Source of the DNA: Paraphysomonas bandaiensis | Taxonomy: Eukaryota; Chrysophyceae | NCBI GenBank assembly: GCA_965644295.1 | Contig: CBFFRP010000432.1 | Location: 248,001 to 312,000 of the forward strand | Reading direction: 5' to 3' | Length of the DNA stretch: 64,000 nt | In this document: in pieces, positions 34,532 to 47,503 of the stretch | Numbering within the stretch: position 1 is the stretch's first letter | Layout: each line of letters opens with the position of its first letter | Position numbers and translations under genes: made by a program | Notes under the pieces: generated by a model | The model's database searches: none | What the model saw: only the letters and a program-made list of their open reading frames with translations | Told to the model about the DNA's origin: nothing

Positions 34532-35968
34532 CTAACGACGATGTAAACCTATAAACATGCAATTTTGCTTGAACATTTTACTCGTAGGAGAAGATGTGGG
34601 GGTGTCAACTTTCCTATGAAATACAAAAGTCTTAGGGATAAGACCCTGACCGCAGTTGTCTCCTTCACACACAGATGAGATTTCGTTCATGCTATTATCG
34701 CTATAGGCTCCCAACCACTCCGAGACAGTAGTTCCTACAAAGGAATAGTGCGAGTTTTCATCAAAGGTTTGTATGAAACTACGCTAAACATATCACTCAC
34801 CATTTCTGTTTGCTCCAACTCCTGCTTCATCTCCATACTCTGTGGCTGTGTAAAACCTATCTCTCGATACAAACAGGTGATTCAAACTTGTGATCAAGAA
34901 AACTAAAAAGTTCGGTAGCATGTTAAGATCTTCTATCGATGGCAACATAATTTCAAAGTATTCTGAAGGCCAAAGCGGCTTATCATCATTAAGATACGAT
35001 CCATACGTATTGTACCAATAAGTAGCCGGGTTATCTTTCTTCGCAATTACAAGAAGAAATAATACATCTGGGTAAGCTGATATTGCGCGACGCATCAAAT
35101 CTACATTCGACAGATTTCTAATCTCGCAGTCGACAGAATATTCCTCTGGTATAAGAATGGAACCACATATATTCCATGACCGCAATAGTGCTGGCTGATA
35201 CACCTCAGCAAGTGGGAGAAAGAAACTGTCAGACAAACAAATGCAGGAGCTTGATTGAATCGTTGAGGTTATACTACCAACCCACAGTGGAGCTGCAATA
35301 GACCCAGTAGAGCTACCGCTAACTAAGAGTTTGTCCAGAGGACCTAAACCATCACATTATACAATAAAATAGAAATATAGGGACCGATCAGCATTACATT
35401 AATAACATAACTTACTCGATAAATAATTACCCTTTAGCTGCTGCGAGGCGACATATTTCAGCACCGTCAAAGCATTTTGAGTGCCACGCTGAATCACACT
35501 TTCTCCATTGGAGCCAACAAATTCAGCTGTTGCATTATCCCCAAAGAACATGTCTCCAGAACAGTACAAAATAACAATAGTGGTATAGTTCGCATACGGA
35601 TTCATCATGTTATTGGTATCGAATATCCCTACACGTCGTGGAGGTTGGGCTTTCACCCGACAGTTACCGTCATCATATGATGCTTGATCCCAACATATGC
35701 CTCCTCCTTGAAAATGTATATGAACATTATTTGGATCGCCTTTAGTCACCACAAAAGAATAGGGGGATGATGAGTCGATACATCCTGTGCTTGGGTCGTT
35801 AGAGTCCACTCGAGTCGTATTGCCCAAAGCAAAATCAACTATATTACACGGCTCTGACTCTGACTGTACACATATGCTATGTGGGGACTTGTTATCTACT
35901 GCAGCCTCACACATAGAATGTAATATATACACACTAATGACTGTTACGATCATCATATATACATACAT
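34532..35968 (-). CDS. Secreted Notum/pectin-acetylesterase-like hydrolase
   Basis: Three exons. Exon 1 from ATG 35968 carries a signal peptide (MYVYMMIVTVISVYILHSMC) and the family's oxyanion region HIHFQGGGICWD with its cysteine. The second exon reads GPLDKLLVSGSSTGSIAAPL, where the GSSTGS turn is the expected nucleophile-serine elbow (GxSxG-like; Notum and plant PAE have GSSAGG). A short third exon ends KQNCMFIGLHRR, stop at 34532. The family removes acyl groups: O-acetyl from plant pectin, palmitoleate from Wnt. In a protist a role on wall or environmental polysaccharides is more likely (inference). Sequons such as NTT and NAT fit secretion. The catalytic Asp and His were not placed with confidence. 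Confidence 0.78.
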
Positions 35969-36979
35969 ATATATCTACTGCTATGGGTCACTGTTACTGA
36001 TAGAAGCTATCCTATCATGTCAAACACGTTTCTATCTTGAGAGAGGTAAGGAATCACTGTACAGTAATCTCTAAGTGATGAATATATGCCTCTGCTTGTG
36101 TATGTAGAGGTCAGCAGGTGTATGTATGTATATATGGGCTATAGGGCGCAGTGTATGCCTAGAGAGAGAGAAGAGCATGATTACATAGAAGAATATGTGT
36201 ACCCCTCTATACACCAATCAAATAAATGATTTCTAATTTGATTTGTTATATTTCGCTTGCATCATGAAAAGTGGATTGTATTCTACTGTATTCCGGTATT
36301 CCTCCTGCAGTTCTATTGTATTGGTATACAGCTGTATACAGCTGGACTGTTGTCCAGATGGACAGATGGACAGTTACTGTGTACACACAGGAGGTCGGTA
36401 CATCAACTCAATCTACCTGCATTCAACCAGTCTATTAATCGAAATCACAAGATACAACAGGAACTATCATTCATCTAGGGGGAATACTCTCCTTCTATCA
36501 TCATCTATCAGTGTATTGTATAAAGCTGTGTATGTATATACATGCAGGCTGTACAGTTGAATCTTAGCAGAGATGAATGAATTGAAGGAAGATATTGATG
36601 ATATTTTTAGATTGGCATGAGAACATATGTAAGTAAATATGGATAGAGGATAGTACATATGTTTATCACTTAGTTCATATAGTTATACGTGATATAAAGT
36701 GTCTGCTCTACTAAATAGAAAGTTATTTCTTAAAGACCGACTTTCAACTAATTAAATGTAATGCAACCCTAGCATATACACCTAGCAATACTTTTGTTTA
36801 TATTGACCCGTATATGTCTTTCATATATTACAACTAGTATCACCGCGATGTCATCCGTTTCGTCAGTTCACAACTGTATTTCCTGTGAAATGCACGCTGA
36901 TCTACTTTTTATCTTACTAGTACATAATTCAACATGAATTCGAATTCTTTATTATTCAATCAAGCAAAGTGTTCTATAC
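35969..36979. other. Intergenic, low complexity
   Basis: Around 36330-36370 there is a run of short overlapping repeats (GTATACAGCTGTATACAGCTG, then CAGATGGACAGATGGACAG). No gene was recognised. It holds the promoter of the Notum-like gene and the 3' flank of the acyl-CoA dehydrogenase. Confidence 0.4.
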
Positions 36980-39236
36980 TCAAAACCAGTCGTTCTGATG
37001 CATATTACATATTTGAGGATTCGATATAAGAAGCTCCGCTTGTGATAAAGTCTTTACAAGTTCTACATTGCTGAAATAGTCTAATGCTGAAATTTTTCCT
37101 AAATAGAAATTCTTATCGGAGTCTGTCAAGTCGTTGTTGCTATCTAACGCAGCCTGTGCGATAGTGCCTTGACGGAGCCACATCCATCCTACCAAGACAT
37201 GTCCAGTAAACGCCATGTATTCATCACTATGGGCTAACAACACTGCCGATGGTTGATCCTTGGATTGTTCCATAAGTGTGTGCGTTGTGCGAGTATGTAG
37301 TTCTAGTGCCTTTTCAACAGAGTCCGCATAACCACCTAAGACATCTGCCGCCTGCAGTCGGGCCTTTTCAATATCTTCACGGACGCATGCCTGAATACTC
37401 TGGTAAGCTGATCCACTCCGAGAAGATATCTTATTGGTTAGGAGATCGAAACCATGGAGATCATTTGACAATCCGCTTGCAGCGTGAATTCGACACTCTC
37501 TGATACATTCAAGACAACATATAAAGACAGTACGTTCACATATAACAACAGTAATACCTGTAAAACTTTTCGACCATATTATTACTAACCACTCCCATCC
37601 CTTCGAATATATTCATGGACAAGCGACAACTCTTCATGCTCCACTCAGTGCACCATGATTTAACTATGGGAGAGAGTACGTTAACCATCGCCATTAACTC
37701 ATCGCGGTTAAATTTGTTTTGGCTGTCATTCGATGCAATATCTAGCAGGTACGCACAATACACACAGAGCGCCAGACCACCCTCTGAATATGCCTTTTGC
37801 GCCAATAACATACGTTTCACATTAGGACGTCCTATCGAAGGTTTCCTATGTAATCTGGGATCCTCAGGTGACTGTGGCAGCCAAACTTCTTCTCTTTCGA
37901 TCTCGTACGTGTCATACACATCCTCATACCAACCCCCACGTTTATCATACTCTAAAGTCTCTACTAAATTATATTCAGTTGGATTACGAGCATACTCAAG
38001 AGAGTGATTGTATGCTGCAATCGCGCAAGAAACTGCAGAAAACCCAAGTTGAATGTTATTGGAGGTGAGGAAGTACTGAATTCCGGTAATGCCTTCATTC
38101 TCTCGTCCAAGGAGGTAAGCAATAGACCCTCGAGTTCCTGAACCACCAAACTCAATATCCGCATACGTACAACCCGAAGAGCCCACATTGTGCAGATTGC
38201 GGACAACCACATCGTTCGGTTCAGGTTCATTAGTGATGTATTTTCCTTTCTCAAACGCTTGCTCCAGCGTCAGTTGTAGCCTGACCTTCTTCGGGACCAC
38301 GAATAATGAAATACCATTGACGCCGTCAGGAGAGTTAGGTAAACGTGCCGAGACAATATAAAACTATATAGCAGCAAGTGACACAGGAGTACGAACATAG
38401 AAATGCGCTTACAATATTGTCACCAAGGTCGTGTGCACCCCCGTGAACGCATGTTTTGATACCTTTCAGACGATACACTTTGTCCTCAGGAATAAACTCG
38501 GCCCGACATCTGAACCAAACTATAAAAAGAAATATAACAATGCAATGTCTCAACGTACTGTATATCCGTTACAGAGGAATTAGAATGGTTTTCTGACAGG
38601 CAAACAGCACCATGAGAACTTCCGATAGCAATGTCGTTGATCAATTTACTCTTGTACGAAATGTTGGGGTAGAAGTCGAGAAGCCTAACAACGGCATGAG
38701 TCATACTGCTATATGCCCCTGCTAAGCTGTTCTCCGCAGTCGCAAAAGAGGTTCTAGCAAGTGCAGCAATATGGGAAGGAACTTGAGCTCCACCGCTGCC
38801 AAATTCTATATCAAGACCTGCGGTACCGAGATCCCAAAAACGATTCAAAGCTTCTTTTTGCTCTTCCATGTGAACAAACTTCGACTTATCATCTAAGTGA
38901 GGTGGAGTAGGATTGAAATTCTGCATACCATATTCAATATGCAGTTACACAGGCTAAGATAGTCCCTACCTTTTGCAGTGGGATGAAGAAGTCTTGAGTA
39001 ACTGACCAGGATGACTGAAGAATTTTCACAAAGAAATGTGGCTCCTGTCCCTCATACCTCTCAATATTCTCCAGAAGAAAGTTTGTATCGACGAGTTCCA
39101 TTCCCATGAATGTGAGCTCTTTCTGTTTGATGACTACACCGCTCGTTGCATTGTTGAACCACCTACATATATGCGTCTGCAGGTATCCTGCACTATGCCT
39201 TCTTATTCTCAATGCAGATAGCATGTTAAAGTCCAA
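36980..39236 (-). CDS. Acyl-CoA dehydrogenase-like flavoenzyme with C-terminal extension, mitochondrial
   Basis: About five exons. The N-terminus (MLSALRIRRHSAGYLQTHIC from ATG 39224; ATG 39236 is four codons upstream) is a typical mitochondrial presequence. Next come the small N-terminal domain (FMGMELVDTNFLLENIERYE), the helical domain (GTAGLDIEFGSGGAQVPSHI), the flavin-binding beta domain with YRLKGIKTCVHGGAHDLGDN and LFVVPKKV, and a C-terminal helical domain containing FNRDELMAMVNVLSPIVKSW and FYRECRIHAASGLSNDLHGF. The usual FAD-side loop (E-G-T-x-x-I/V-Q) is here changed to SGLSNDLHGFDLL. A long extra C-terminal helical bundle follows, as in bacterial FadE5/FadE12-type enzymes. The substrate is probably a fatty acyl-CoA; the missing catalytic Glu signature leaves activity uncertain. 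Confidence 0.78.
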
Positions 39237-39857
39237 AAGTCATATATGGGTTTATCAAGTTTAAGATAGAACTCACTGCACCGTGCAGTGCAATTCATAC
39301 CATGAATATATGCGCTGATGTGTACTGCACCAGACTACAGTGTACCGTATACTATTCCTACTATGTATCGTATGCCGTTGTATACTATACTGTAATACCG
39401 TGGAATACCAGCTGAAATACTGTCATATATGTACGTGGTTCTACATAGCAGAAGTCTAAACGTACGCACAGCAGGGCCCATCAATAAATCTATCCCTGGA
39501 ATCCCAGCAAGCTGTAGAGGTATGTACAGCACGGAGTACGGTTTATGTTCTGATACTCGTAGTACAGACGAGAAAAAAGGTACATGAAACCCCAACTCAA
39601 CACACGATGCTCCCCACTGCTGTACATACACATACATAAACCCCCAGCCCATATATGAGAAGGTCCCACTCATGTAGATATGATACAATCAGAATGACAA
39701 ACCCATTGAAAGAAATGAATTGAATATTCCTTATCACAGTATCATGAGAGGTAATCTATTCTATCTTATCATATGAAGGGATAGATAAGAGCGATTGTAT
39801 TGTATTGTATATAGATATCATCCATTAACTAGTAGATTGTTAGATTGCTGTACGATA
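39237..39857. other. Bidirectional promoter interval
   Basis: It lies between the divergent acyl-CoA dehydrogenase and histidine kinase genes. A 117-codon minus-strand frame (39335-39688) is rich in aromatic and hydrophobic residues but has no start context or homologous look, so it is not called. Confidence 0.4.
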
Positions 39858-42800
39858 ATGATACAGCTGTGTCAAAATAACGGAACAAAAATACGATCTG
39901 ATCTCTTTATCAGCTTCCTTCTTGTACTGGGCTGTGTTTTGGCTCTAGTTCTTCAACTCAGTCCTCTCAGCAGCTTCACTACGAGTTTGTTCGAGGCCTA
40001 TAATCTCGACACCATTAAATATGTAGTGGCATGTCCTCTCATTACTTCTATCCCGTTGATATATAATGTGCTAGTATGTGCTGTAAATGGGAAGTCAAAT
40101 GATCACCATATTTATATATATATGATTTTGGTGGCAGTGTTGTGTGATGTGGTACTTCTCACATTCGCTGTATCCAAAATGGTTGTTTTCTGTTACGTAT
40201 TCCGTGAGATCAGTATTATACTCGGTCTTCTAGGGTTACTCTGCGCACTTCGGGACAATTCTGTTGTTAACTTATCCATTTTTCTTTGCGGCATCTTGTG
40301 GCTAGCCGTCACTGTAGTAGGCACTTCTTTGGTGACCAGGTATAGAGACAATCAGGCTCTTTATTCCATTCCATATTGCATGTTATCGATATCATTCGCA
40401 ATGGCAATATGGGATAATATACGATGCATTCAGCAGCTATCGAAATCAAAAAGCATTCCACAGCACACACTCTCCTCCAAGAAAGAGCTCTCCTGGGTAC
40501 TATTGCTCCTTATACTACTGCAGATGTTGTCGTTTGCCTATGGCTTTCACGCTATGGAATTGAGTTTTAGTACACACGTTATAGAGCACCACTACATGTT
40601 TTTGTTTACGCTTGTTGTTGTGAACATATATTCGGTGCTTACATCACGTTATGATGTTGAGGTGAGTTCGAGATATACTTAGTGGTGTTTTAGATTATTT
40701 TGTGTGGTACAGGTTGCGCTCGTCGAACAGAAAATATTTATGAGGAATCTTTCTCATGAGATTCGGACTCCTCTAAATGCTGCGTTTGTAGGCCTGCAGC
40801 TGATGAAAGAATCAATTGTGAGTAAAAACCAGAATCAAACTGTCATTCGTAGCACTCCTTCGATGGATGGCGATTGGCAGGAGAACTTTCAGCCTCAACG
40901 CCCTCCCCGAAGTGCTTCGAGTCATCTGGAAGAAAGTTACACACGTCTAATGGTTGATAGCATGTGTGTCCCAACTGCCAATAGTAGACGAAACTCCCGA
41001 ACTTCGGAAGGGCAAGGGGGAGAGTTCACTTCGCGCAGCAGAGAAAACAGCGTTCGGGAGAGAGTGGAGCAGGTCTCGGGACGTCGCGTCTCTAGTATAC
41101 TTTCCTTCGACAACGACGCTGCTTCGAGAGTTAGCTCCACGCGACTGTCTGCTGGTTCAGATGAATGTTCAGCGCACCTGCGCCAGTTTCACGTTAACAC
41201 GTCTGTTGACTCGTCGAGATTAAAAGGCACTGACTCCCGATATTCCGACTATATCGATGATATCATGGCATCGTGTGATATTGCCCTAGAAGTACTCAAT
41301 GAAATGCTTATGTTCGACAAGCTGAATGCCGGCACAATGACAATGGAATTTGTAGTAGCTGATGCAGTTAGTGTTGTGCACACTGCACTGAGCCCGCTAA
41401 AAATATCGGTATGTTGTTGGCACGACATCCACGTATTAAACATCTCTACACCAAGCTGTTTTCTTCATACTTCTATTTGCAATGAGTCGCATTACATCGT
41501 TTTAGAGTTCTTAACATGTCATAAGTGTTCTTTAATCGTGTACTATTTACAGGCAACACATAAGCATATTCGATTAGTGTTACCGGATGTGTCTGAGATG
41601 TCGCCAACTGTCCGAGACCACCTTTCTCTCTGTCGAGTAATAGTGGACACACACAAAATCTCTAAAGTTCTGAGAAATTTTGTTTCGAATGCCATCAAGT
41701 TTACACCACCGCAAGGGCATGTATTGGTGGACATCGGGTTTGAAAAGGATACGGATGCAGCTCGGGAAAATGAGAGAATGAGGAATCACATCTGCACTCC
41801 GAGGAGAGAAATAATGAAGGTGGCGGCTGATAACAACTTAGTGCGGGATGGTTATTTGAGAATTTCTGTGACAGATTCAGGAGTAGGCATATCTCAGGTG
41901 GGTATTCCACTCATGCCCCTCTGTTATGCAATTTATTAGTTTGTCGCTGATTGTGTTTTACAATTGAAGGATGACTTGAATTTGCTGTTCAACCAAGTTA
42001 TACAAATTAAACCTGGTCAGTATCAAGGGGGGGAGGGGTCTGGCCTGGGTCTGCTGAGTAAGTGATTTTCCTATGTCAGCTGTCGCATTTCTTATATTCT
42101 TCTTTTTTCCTTTGTGCCATAGTATCTGGTGAGTTGGTCTTAATGCACAGTGGCATATATGCTGTCAAGTCTGACGGTGAAGGCACTGGGTCTACTTTTA
42201 CGGTATATCTCCCTCTTTTCATACCACCACGCCGAATCTCTTCTTCGAGCGAAAAATCTGAATCATCATTTTGCGTCAGCGGGGGACTGGCGACTAGGAT
42301 GAAGCCAGCCGCTGCTATTGCACCGGTGAAGACCAGCAGTGTAAGCGTGTGGTCAAATGTGAATGAGAGCTTCAGAAGGCCACCGTTGGATACAATTCCC
42401 TCAGACCGGAACCTTCACACTGCCTCTGATATGCGAGCAGCTAGTGGCGGATATGACTCGGATGATGTGGAGGCACATTCTCATGATGGAAAGCGGAATA
42501 TGGAGCTCCGACGCGTTTTAGTTGTAGACGACACAGCGTCGAATAGAAAAATACTACGACGTTTGTTGGGTTCAAGGAGCGCGTGCAGTATAGTGGAAGC
42601 AGTATCTGGCACCGAAGCTATTAGTATTGTCAGAAACGTGCTAAGGATACGCAGAGAATCTCTGACATCCCAAGAAACAACTTATTCTTTTACACGACCA
42701 CGGGATAATACATATGTTTCTTCATCGGGAAGTGACGAATACGAGCTTTTCGATATGGTAATTTTGGATTACGAAATGCAGGATTTAAATGGTCCTAGTA

Positions 42801-43041
42801 CGGCACAAAAAATGAGGAATGAGGGGTACACAAATATAATAATAGGTGTAACAGGATATACGGATGAAGAGAAGCACAAGAGGTTTCTAGACATGGGTGC
42901 GGATGCAGTTCTCGTGAAACCACTCAATTTGAAGGATTTTGACAGTATTGTCACGAGTATGTATTGTGTGATCATTTTACACTCATTACGTAACTTTTTT
43001 TCTTTCCAGAATTGTTGAGCGTGAAAACTATAAATCGCTAG
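39858..43041 (+). CDS. Membrane hybrid histidine kinase with receiver domain
   Basis: Six phase-consistent exons (39858-40661, 40713-41408, 41553-41897, 41970-42057, 42123-42956, 43010-43041) give 932 residues. Residues 1-265 hold about seven hydrophobic helices with short loops, so the sensor is embedded in the membrane. The dimerisation H-box is FMRNLSHEIRTPLNAAFVG with the phospho-acceptor His. The ATPase part shows N-box VLRNFVSNAIKFTP, G1 ISVTDSGVGIS and G2 GEGSGLGL, then STFTVYLPLF. A Ser/Arg-rich insertion of about 150 residues splits the H-box from the second helix (LEVLNEMLMFDKLNAGTM). The receiver domain has RVLVVDDTASNR, phospho-acceptor Asp in VILDYEMQDLNG, GVTGYT and the Lys in VLVKPL. 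All catalytic motifs look intact. Its downstream phosphotransfer partner is not in the window. Confidence 0.92.
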
Positions 43042-43409
43042 GATTATACTGCGGCTCTTTCAATACGCGAGTTTATGAATTATGTTTGATTTGCTAGCAA
43101 ACATTGTTTTGTTTTATGTTAATGTTACCTCGTTTTCTAAATATGTAATTTGTACTTGACAATATTGACTTTTGAACTTTTTGTTGGTTTAGATCGTTAA
43201 AAAAAGTTATGTCGTTAAACTAGGTAGATTATAATCATTTCGTAGGTAATTGTGCGTAAAACATATCAACAACATAATTTTATATTACTTTCATATCTAC
43301 CACCTGATCAGCTTCAGTATCTTGAATCGTCATGATAGTTCAGTTTCACAGTCATAGCAGTGAATATCTTATTAGCAATAGGCTTTTAAGAGTCCATGCT
43401 TAACTCTGG
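43042..43409. repeat. Intergenic with a solo LTR fragment (about 43245-43370, minus)
   Basis: The fragment has ACATATCAACAACATAATT, GATCAGCTTCAGTATCTTGA and ATCGTCATGATA, reverse-strand matches to the middle of the LTR at 24426-24725 and to the solo LTR near 6850-6960. The outer LTR ends are missing here. The rest of the interval shows nothing. Confidence 0.55.
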
Positions 43410-45180
43410 TATCCTAACCGCAAGCACCATGGTGCAACCACTTTCGCTCTATCACTCAAATCAAACGCAGTGAGCAAGCAGAATGTTGATATACCTGACA
43501 TCTATCATTCCAGAGTGCGCTTGACTCTATTCGTTTTTGATTATGCTGTCATTGGTTCTTATACGAAATTTATATTGTTATATATTATGACTTCAGGATG
43601 TTTGAGTCCTTAAGGTAATAAGCAGCCAGGCCGCATGACTTCAGCAGACAGCCCAATCCCCCGGATGCCGTTGAGGTGGGATCATTCCCGGATGTCTGAT
43701 TATTCGTCAAGGACCAAAGATGTCTACACAAGCAATGAGTGGGCGGAACGATATCTGCTGACTATATATGCGGCTCACGTTCGTTTCCTAGAGAATTATA
43801 TCGTATAGTTATATAATATATGACTGTGTATGTGTATGAGCACCGCAGCAGATGAAACGCATTGGTAAGAGTTTGATGCCTGATCCAACTGATGTCTGAT
43901 GTTATAGATTGGTATAGTATAAGTACTGTTGCTGATATGCTTGCTGTCGTGGTGATTAGTTTACGCGGAGATAAACAAGCATACCAGCATTTGTGATTCG
44001 TAATATCGTATTCTCATATAGCTGCATTTGCCTCTCTTGAGATTGCAAACGCTCCAACCGAATAGCCTGATTTTGGATACATATTGAATACGCATATAAC
44101 TATCTTCACCACTACTACTTACATATAGTATTAGTACCTATGCTCGGAGACGACGCGGCAACAGCCGTTGGGGACACATTAATTGAAGGTGGAGGATCAC
44201 AAACAGGCTCTGGTATTACCTCGACTTGTAGGGAATTACACTATTATACAGGAGCGCATATATACTCTGATATCCCTCAACAAAGTCGGACTCGCACCTT
44301 TTCGTGGTGTTCTGGGGGATAAGTACCGGAGAGATTCTCTCTGGGAAACTAACGTGAGCAGCATATATATAGTCAGCAGATATTCTTTTGCCCACTCATA
44401 GCCGAATGCTTGTGTGGTAAAAGGGACACCAATAAGTGTCACTTGTGTAGACGTCTTTGGGCCCTGACGAATAAACAGACATCCGGGAATGGGCCCACCT
44501 GAAGGGTAACCGGGGTATTGGGATGTTCACCTTAAGAACTCAGAGCGTAAGTGGTCGCACATTGGTGCTTGCGGCGACGCACAAGCAGCTTCCGTAGCGT
44601 TAAATAGTAGGATAAAAAAGTGTGCACTGATTAGTTACAGGTAGAGGTCTAACTAGCTTGTCTAGCATTCATCATTCATCTAGCTACTAAGTTGGTGCAG
44701 GTTTTTAACGCCTATTGCTGATAATAAGACTTTCAATACATTCTCTGATAGCTGCAGCTATAATAATTATAATACCATATTGTTTACCTGTAATTGGTTA
44801 AACATAACAACGTTACGTTTAGTATCTACTATCCACCAACAAAACCTGGTAAAATCACTTTACCAGGTTTGGGCATCACATCGACTAAAGTAATTATTCA
44901 TGTCTGGATAATATCATGATCTAACGATCTAATTACAGTATATTATATATAGCAATAGACTCTGTTGATTGTGTGTTGAATAAATCACGCGCAGATTCTG
45001 TTGCCACCTCACACGTATTTGTCTTCGCCGATTCTACCAAAGCCATGTTCACCTTCCCATCACCTAACAAAGATTACGCGGAGCTTGTTGTGACCATGCA
45101 TGACTCAGTATAGATCTAGCCCCATTCTCTCCCAGAATGTGCGGGGCTTCTCGTTAGTTACGTTCACTGCAATGTCTAAC
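43410..45180. repeat. Dispersed repeat family, copy 1 (composite, partly inverted)
   Basis: 43410-43750 matches 61590-61795 in reverse (for example ATCACTCAAATCAAACGCAG followed by TGAGCAAGCAGAAT). 43985-44225 matches 55135-55345 in the same orientation. 44430-44500 matches 54895-54960 (CACTTGTGTAGACGTCTTTG). 44990-45170 matches 61975-62235 (CAAAGATTACGCGGAGCTT). A 29-nt hairpin at 44842-44870 has 12-bp arms AAACCTGGTAAA/TTTACCAGGTTT. Minus-strand translation of 43985-44225 gives a frameshifted version of the 55.2-kb C-terminal coding-like segment. The family is unnamed as far as I can tell. Confidence 0.7.
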
Positions 45181-45235
45181 TCTAGCACAGACAAAATTTT
45201 GGCGGAAAAAACTGCATTTTATGCAATACTCAATA

Positions 45236-47503
45236 TTAATCACTTATCTCTTCTGCAATTATATTTTGAAACTTCTTTCCATAGTAAGCTACGGTCATTT
45301 TCGGCTTATCGTATAAATGCATCTTCTCAATTCTACATGGAAGACCTATACTAGCTGCGATATCATGTAGTTTTTTGATGGGGGTATGTTTCGGAACAAT
45401 AAATACGATATGATCACAAACTTCGGCCGCTAAAGCCACAAGCTCACTCCCGCAGCCACTTGTTATCATTGTGTCTATATCAAAGTGCTTGGAGGAGGTG
45501 TAGTCTATTCCACCCCACGGAGGGGCCAACAGAATCACATTCACAAGTGTGCCCTAAGTATATGGGAGGGCTCAAATTAACTTCCCCACATCGACCCATT
45601 GTACTCACCTGTCGTGCGAGGCCAGCAAGAACCTGATATGCGTCAGCGTGAAGCGCTTCGATTTTACTTGAGGCACCATACACACGGGCATTGTTTATCA
45701 TCATATCGATCTTTTGCTTGTCAATATCGACCGCCCATACGAGGTCTACCACCTGGGCAATCGCCACTGTATTTCCTCCCACCCCACTGCAACACGACAG
45801 CTGACATGAGTGCTAACATATGTGATATACAATGGTTGATATAAACAGTAATATGAAAAGCAGTGTACACCCGATTATAATTAGCAATCACATATTATTT
45901 CAATCTACTGCAGAAACAATGTCGCACCAGAAGCAGTCCAGTACTGTTATTGATCTGGTCTCATCATCCGAGAGACAGAGCTTAATCTTTTTCGCTATAT
46001 CGACAGCAATAGCCTCTGGAGTTACCTAGCGTATATACATGATGACTGATACAAGTATATTGCAAATAGATATTACTACAAATCACAGATTTCTTTTATG
46101 TAGATTTGACCGAAAATATCTTAAATAATGCCTGAATAGCTTACCGAAAACCAACTTTCTTCATCTAGTTGAATTCCTTCGTCATACTTGGAAAAGAGCC
46201 TGAACCGTTGATCATAGTACTTACTATGTGGTCCGTATCCGGATGTGCGGGACAGTGTATCGTAAACAACCAGCTGCTGAACCTAGTGACAACACTCCAG
46301 TCAGCATTCGCACAAACAGATACATATACGAAGTATGGTTTGCCAGTGGCAATAAGTAGCCTCCGACTAGATATACAAATACGATACGCCACAACTTTCA
46401 CACAACATGTATACGCAGTGACACTACAGTGAGAAATAGTGCATACGACACATCCGTACTCACAAATAATTAAAGACACAATACACACACCACCCTTCAC
46501 ACAATACTATAATACACTGTAAACTTCGCATGTCATCTTTGATAGAAGAGAATGTATTATTATGCACCATGAAACCACGGGTTCTATACCTCCTCGTGTC
46601 GATCCTGAGGAACGTCAAGCAGCTCAGTTGACCTTTTGACCTGAGATAGAAGCATTCAACACATAATTTTATACAATTTCATGATGTAGTGTGCTGTACA
46701 ACACAATATGTGACCAAAAAGTGGGTAACAAAAACGTAAAACTAGCTTGCAATCTTTAACACCTGTGCATATGTCCCATATCCCAAAAAATTCACCACTG
46801 CATACTGCTCTGTGGGAGTGGATGCCGAACCTACCCCCACAACTCTACAGGGATAATACATACCGTCACCCTAAACGTGTGAATTCATGAGTACTACCAT
46901 TGGCAATCAAATCCACCACTGTAAACCTGATTGAAAGCCATGAACATATTGTGTTCGCTGCGGGTTTCAGAGAAACGTGTAACTCTTTCGACTGAATCAA
47001 ACGTACGTTTCTTTTTATTAGTTTTCTTTGTTTTTGTTTTATCGCCAGTATACTTGTGCATTCCACTACTACCAAAGCTAAGAGGTAAGCCTGAGGACTC
47101 GTCTATTGTCAACCTGATGCAACATCCCCACATGAGTAACAGGAGAGTGATATATATAGAATACATAACTTACTCTTCAGACTCCCAATAGAGCTCATTA
47201 TCAGCTAGAGAGGACCCGTACACACCATCTAAGGGATGGATAAGATGAAGAATAGACAGTTGAAGGATCTACCTGAGGCTGTGACGGATATTCGCTCCAC
47301 AGTGTTCCATAGGGTCTCTCTAACAGTCATATGAACCTGTAATAATAACATATAGTAGCTTATAATGCATATATACACAGTAATTCATAGTGATAGATAA
47401 GCCTTCTGTAACACTCATATTCACGTACCACAATAGAAGACGGGTACGGATCATACAGGTACACATCAATCAACTTCGACTTCGACTTCGTATTCGAGTT
47501 CAT
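45236..47503 (-). CDS. TGS1: Trimethylguanosine synthase (TGS1-like cap hypermethylase)
   Basis: TGS1 converts the m7G cap of snRNA and snoRNA to m2,2,7G with AdoMet in nucleus/Cajal bodies. Catalytic exons are clear: KYYDQRFRLFSKYDEGIQL and DEESWFSVTPEAIAVDIAKK; then VLDCFCGVGGNTVAIAQ (AdoMet-binding motif I, split by an intron), VWAVDIDKQKIDMMINNARV (motif II with acidic ribose ligand), HADAYQVLAGLA, and motif IV LLAPPWGGIDY, the conserved PPWGGxxY signature. The stop is at 45238-45236. Upstream exons to ATG 47503 (MNSNTKSKSKLIDVYLYDPY) supply a charged N-terminus with ELYWESEE and SGLPLSFGSSG, which echo the W-x-x-x...GLPxxFG part of other TGS1 proteins. N-terminal exon limits are approximate. 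Confidence 0.88.

Noticed and set aside
39335-39688. 117-codon hydrophobic frame between two divergent genes
   Set aside because: It lies in the promoter interval, has no homologous look, and its composition follows TA/GT-rich DNA.
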